A stretch of DNA of 8,886 nt. Origin: Tannerella sp. Its GTDB lineage: Bacteria > Bacteroidota > Bacteroidia > Bacteroidales > Tannerellaceae. A program made the position numbers and the translations under genes. Below are positions 5,891 to 8,886 of this stretch, piece after piece. How positions within the stretch are numbered: position 1 is the first letter of the stretch; each line of letters begins with the position of its first letter. Below the pieces are notes generated by a model. It was not told the DNA's origin and ran no database searches. It saw only the letters and a list, made by a program, of their open reading frames with translations. Location of the stretch: the NCBI GenBank assembly GCA_031282485.1, contig JAITDQ010000309.1, positions 1 through 8,886 on the forward strand. Reading direction: 5' to 3'.

Positions 5891-8398
5891 ATGAAGCGAA
5901 TATTATTACTCACCGGAATATTGCTTGCACTCTGCATACATACGAGTGCACAGGGCATATTATTACATGAACTTTATGCGACGGAACCTCTGCCGGTAAG
6001 GAAACCGGCTGAAATTGATTCGACCGACCGGAAAAACAAACGGTTTACGGACGAAAATCTGCTAAAGATGAATCTTACCATTCCCGAACAGGATGCGTTT
6101 CTGATTAAATATGAATCCGGCGAAGACGGGTTTTTCCACTCATCCGCGCTGCAAAACTCCGTCCTGCAGCTGTTTTCTTTTTATGCAAGCGCCGATGCGT
6201 ACGGTAAAGCCAAAGTGAAAGTCACATCGCCCGGTATGCTGGAAATCTACATTGACGATAAACCGGCGGCGTCGAAAACTTCCGTCGAAGATTCGCTCCA
6301 CAAAGCAAAAAGCGTCACCGCCGAATTTGACCCTTACCCGCAAACATGCCGCATCGTCATCAAACTGTTGCATACCGGCGCCGCCCTGAAAGTAGAACTT
6401 GAGGATGCGACCGGACAACTCCATGTCTCCGCGAACCCGCAACGCAGAAGCACTCTCGACGACTTTATCAAAGGAAATCGTGTTTCCGGTATTTCGGTTT
6501 CGCCTTCGGGTAAATACGTCCTCATCCATTATGCCATTAACTATGGCGCACGTTCGTCATACCAGACGGAACTCTACACGGTAAAGACCGGCAAACGCGT
6601 CGTCATTGATACCGACAACCACAAACGACAACTCGGCTGGATGCCCAAATCCGACCGCCTGTATTATTTGCAGAAAGACGGGGAACAGACAAACCTGACG
6701 ACCATTCAGCCGGAAACACTGGAGGAAACCGTAGCGGCCAAAAACATCCCCGATGAACGAATCACATTCTCGCCCGACGAACAGGCGCTGTTCTTTTCAA
6801 AAGCGGCAAAAGTAACGGAAACAACCGACGACGTGTTTCGCCTGCATACATTGACAATGCGTACCGGCGGCAAACCCTCCCACCCTTTCCTGTACCGCTA
6901 TGACCTGAAAACAGGCCTGGCACAGCAACTGACTTTCGGCTCCCACGGCGCCTACCTCAACGATATAGCTCCCGACGGCAGGAAGATTCTTTTTTCCATA
7001 TCCGACGAAACAATCACGGAACGCCCTTTCCGGAAAAACTCAATGTTCCTCCTCAACCTTGAAACAATGCAGACCGATACGTTGTGGACAGACGAAAAAT
7101 TCGCATCGCAGGCGCAGTTTTCTCCCGACGGTAAAAGCATCCTCATACTCGGCGCACCGGAAGCGTTCGGCGGAACAGGTCTCAACATAAGCGAAGGACA
7201 GACCGCCAACAGCTACGACACGCAGGCTTTCCTCATGGACCTTGCCACAAGGAAAATCGACGCCATCACAAAAGATTTTAACCCGTCCGTGAAGAATGTC
7301 CGGTGGAGCACATTCGACGGATTAATCTACCTGCACACAACGGATGAAGACTATGCACCCGTTTACACATACAATCCCGCGACACGACGGTTCACCCGCC
7401 TGCCTTCGGAAGAAGACGTGATAAGCGATTTCCGCACAGCGCGTCAATCGCCGGTAATGGTTTATGCGGGCGCCGGCCTGTCAAATTCGACCAGAGCGTA
7501 CGTCTTCGACCTGAAAACCCAAAAGACCGCCTGTATCGCCGACCCGTATGCCGCTCAGCTGTCGCAGTTGAAACTCGGCGAGGTAAAAGATTTTAACTTT
7601 ACAAATTCCGACGGCGTTGAAATAAAAGGCTATTACTATCTGCCTCCCGGCTTCGACCCCGAAAAAAAATATCCGCTCATAGTGAACTACTACGGCGGCA
7701 CCACGCCGACGGAACGCATCTTCGAAAGCCGTTATCCCAAACACGCCTATGCTGCCCTGGGATACGTCGTTTACGTTTTACAGCCCAGCGGTTCAATCGG
7801 TTTCGGGCAGGAATTTTCCGCATTACACGTAAACACATGGGGCAAACGTTCTTCCGACGACATTATCGAAGGCACGGAAAAATTCATTGCCGCACACCCG
7901 TTTGTCGACGCGAAAAAAATCGGCTGTATAGGCGCCTCCTACGGAGGATTTATGACCATGTACCTGCAAACGCGCACCGACCTTTTCGCAGCGGCCGTAT
8001 CACACGCCGGAATCAGTTCGATAAGCAGCTACTGGGGCGAAGGCTACTGGGGCTATTCATACAGCGCCGCCGCCAGCGCAGACAGTTATCCGTGGAACAA
8101 CCGCGACCTGTACATCAATCAAAGTCCGCTGTTCAGCGCCGACAGGATAAATACCCCCCTGCTATTGCTGCACGGAACGGCAGACACAAACGTCCCCACC
8201 GGCGAAAGCATCCAGATGTACACCGCCCTGAAAATCCTCGGAAAACCCGTCGAACTGATACAGGTAAAAGGAGAAGACCACCACATCCTCTCCTACGAAA
8301 AACGCCTGAAGTGGAACAACACCATCTTTGCCTGGTTCGACCGCTGGCTGAAAGACGAACCTTCCTGGTGGAATGAACTGTATAAAAATAATGATTAA
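5891..8398 (+). CDS. Secreted S9 family serine peptidase (prolyl oligopeptidase/DPP-IV class)
   Basis: This is an 835-residue alpha/beta-hydrolase-fold peptidase predicted to act in the periplasm on short peptides. Residues 1-20 are a signal peptide (MKRILLLTGILLALCI, then HTSA) with likely cleavage before Gln21. Residues about 60-180 form an extra beta-rich N-terminal domain. A beta-propeller covers about 185-555, with repeated SPDG/APDG-type turns. The catalytic domain starts near 565. The nucleophile Ser683 is in GASYGG, Asp765 in HGTADTNVP, and His797 in GEDHH, so the triad is complete. Peptidases of this class with an N-terminal extension are common in Bacteroidales; P. gingivalis prolyl tripeptidyl peptidase is shorter, at about 730 residues. 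I could not map the Glu residues that decide DPP-like N-terminal anchoring, so dipeptidyl, tripeptidyl or acylaminoacyl specificity is open. There is no type IX secretion C-terminal domain. The gene appears monocistronic with its own possible promoter. Confidence 0.94.
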   Translation: MKRILLLTGILLALCIHTSAQGILLHELYATEPLPVRKPAEIDSTDRKNKRFTDENLLKMNLTIPEQDAFLIKYESGEDGFFHSSALQNSVLQLFSFYASADAYGKAKVKVTSPGMLEIYIDDKPAASKTSVEDSLHKAKSVTAEFDPYPQTCRIVIKLLHTGAALKVELEDATGQLHVSANPQRRSTLDDFIKGNRVSGISVSPSGKYVLIHYAINYGARSSYQTELYTVKTGKRVVIDTDNHKRQLGWMPKSDRLYYLQKDGEQTNLTTIQPETLEETVAAKNIPDERITFSPDEQALFFSKAAKVTETTDDVFRLHTLTMRTGGKPSHPFLYRYDLKTGLAQQLTFGSHGAYLNDIAPDGRKILFSISDETITERPFRKNSMFLLNLETMQTDTLWTDEKFASQAQFSPDGKSILILGAPEAFGGTGLNISEGQTANSYDTQAFLMDLATRKIDAITKDFNPSVKNVRWSTFDGLIYLHTTDEDYAPVYTYNPATRRFTRLPSEEDVISDFRTARQSPVMVYAGAGLSNSTRAYVFDLKTQKTACIADPYAAQLSQLKLGEVKDFNFTNSDGVEIKGYYYLPPGFDPEKKYPLIVNYYGGTTPTERIFESRYPKHAYAALGYVVYVLQPSGSIGFGQEFSALHVNTWGKRSSDDIIEGTEKFIAAHPFVDAKKIGCIGASYGGFMTMYLQTRTDLFAAAVSHAGISSISSYWGEGYWGYSYSAAASADSYPWNNRDLYINQSPLFSADRINTPLLLLHGTADTNVPTGESIQMYTALKILGKPVELIQVKGEDHHILSYEKRLKWNNTIFAWFDRWLKDEPSWWNELYKNND

Positions 8399-8429
8399 TG
8401 GTTAGTGGTTAATGATTAATGGTTAATGT
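8395..8429. repeat. Heptamer repeat array (TTAATGG, five units) overlapping a stop codon
   Basis: Five contiguous 7-nt units occupy 8395-8429: TTAATGG, TTAGTGG, TTAATGA, TTAATGG, TTAATGT. Each differs from the consensus by at most one base. The first unit contains the TAA stop of the peptidase gene. A separate single TTAATGG lies at 8525-8531, just before the end of the minus-strand gene. Confidence 0.8.
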
Positions 8430-8474
8430 TGTTTGTAATGGATGCAAAAGCTCTGAAAAAGCGTTATCAATAGT

Positions 8475-8491
8475 GCAGGGCAGCGCCCTGC
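8475..8491. terminator. GC-rich hairpin between convergent genes
   Basis: GCAGGGC (8475-8481) and GCCCTGC (8485-8491) form a perfect 7-bp stem with a 3-nt AGC loop. It stands in the 136-bp gap between two convergent genes, the usual place for a bidirectional terminator. Neither side has an adjacent run of T; on the minus strand a short CTTTTT comes about 14 nt later. It may instead be an interspersed palindromic repeat. Confidence 0.35.
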
Positions 8492-8534
8492 GAATGAGTT
8501 TATCTCCCATTTTAGCACCGAAAGTTAATGGTTG

Positions 8535-8876
8535 TCATTCAATCCATTGAGCGTCTTTTACTGCTGAAATTAAAGCCACATTATTTATTATCATCGGATA
8601 TTTAAAGCCGTCTTCCTGTTCCTGCTTATTTTCAAGAGATGAAACAAACGCCACAATAGAATGATTAAGGAACCTCGCTTTTGAGATTTCAACCTCTCTA
8701 AACTGTTTTTGTTCGGAAGTTAATTCGCTGCTTTCGGGAACCGAGTGTGCTTCATAATAACCAAGACAAGAATCTAAAATTTCGGTTAATAACGGTTGTT
8801 CATTCCAGGTTTCGACAAGAAATGGGAAACCAATCTTTGAAGAATCTTTACAAACATCATCGTTTTTGCTTGCCAT
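8535..8876 (-). CDS. Hypothetical protein of unknown function, possibly 5' partial
   Basis: I do not recognise this family. The visible protein has 113 residues starting MASKNDDVCK and ending AVKDAQWIE. It is acidic and polar in the first two thirds, with probable helices around 26-45 and 54-85. A more hydrophobic stretch (about 93-106, MIINNVALISAV) is too short and broken to be a clear membrane helix. There is no signal peptide and no recognisable catalytic motif. The ATG at 8876 lies only 10 bases from the window edge and the frame is open upstream of it, so the gene could begin further right. Length, an uninterrupted frame and clean termination support a real gene. The region is visibly more AT-rich than the peptidase gene, so it may belong to an accessory segment continuing to the right. 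Confidence 0.6.
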   Translation of the reverse strand: MASKNDDVCKDSSKIGFPFLVETWNEQPLLTEILDSCLGYYEAHSVPESSELTSEQKQFREVEISKARFLNHSIVAFVSSLENKQEQEDGFKYPMIINNVALISAVKDAQWIE

Positions 8877-8886
8877 TTCTATAAAC

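Noticed and set aside
7837..8376. 179-codon plus-strand ORF inside the peptidase gene
   Set aside because: It is Arg/His-rich shadow translation of the catalytic domain in another frame.
8438..8473. 11-codon ORF (MDAKALKKRYQ) before the GC-rich hairpin
   Set aside because: It is too short to support, has no ribosome-binding or promoter signal that I trust, and would be expected by chance.
1..8886. tRNA, rRNA or insertion-sequence genes
   Set aside because: I saw no rRNA segment, no TTCGA-type tRNA cloverleaf and no transposase motif on either strand.

Overview
The window looks like chromosomal DNA from a member of the Bacteroidota, probably order Bacteroidales. Coding regions are of moderate G+C. 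Genes lack Shine-Dalgarno sequences and have A-rich leaders. The promoters I can find fit the Bacteroidetes pattern (TTG, about 19-20 nt, TAnnTTTG). The protein families are also typical of this phylum: paired FtsX-like permeases, a fused ResB-CcsA cytochrome c assembly protein, and a periplasmic S9 peptidase whose predicted mature N-terminus is glutamine. I cannot name a genus.

Layout: (1) Bases 1-2546 hold two adjacent plus-strand genes for FtsX/MacB-type ABC transporter permeases, the first cut by the left edge of the window. They are the tail of an exporter operon whose ATPase is not in view. (2) Bases 2547-2886 are a 340-bp intergenic stretch with short heptamer repeats, a 100-bp element bounded by 19-bp imperfect inverted repeats, and a possible promoter. 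(3) Bases 2887-5220 encode one large fused CcsBA-type cytochrome c synthase with the expected histidines and WWD motif. (4) Bases 5221-5814 hold a compact type II toxin-antitoxin module: its own promoter, a possible palindromic operator, a 68-residue antitoxin and an overlapping 109-residue RelE/ParE-like toxin. The toxin gene is clearly more AT-rich than its neighbours. (5) Bases 5891-8398 encode a secreted S9 serine peptidase with an intact Ser-Asp-His triad and an extra N-terminal domain. (6) Bases 8399-8534 are the convergent gap, with a heptamer repeat array overlapping the peptidase stop codon and a GC-rich hairpin. (7) Bases 8535-8876 hold a small AT-rich minus-strand gene of unknown function.

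The genes do not form one pathway. Most encode envelope functions (export, cytochrome c maturation, periplasmic proteolysis), with a toxin-antitoxin cassette placed between two housekeeping genes. I see no convincing new multi-gene system. The least explained material is non-coding: three heptamer repeat clusters, two of them starting at a stop codon, and the 100-bp inverted-repeat element upstream of ccsBA.
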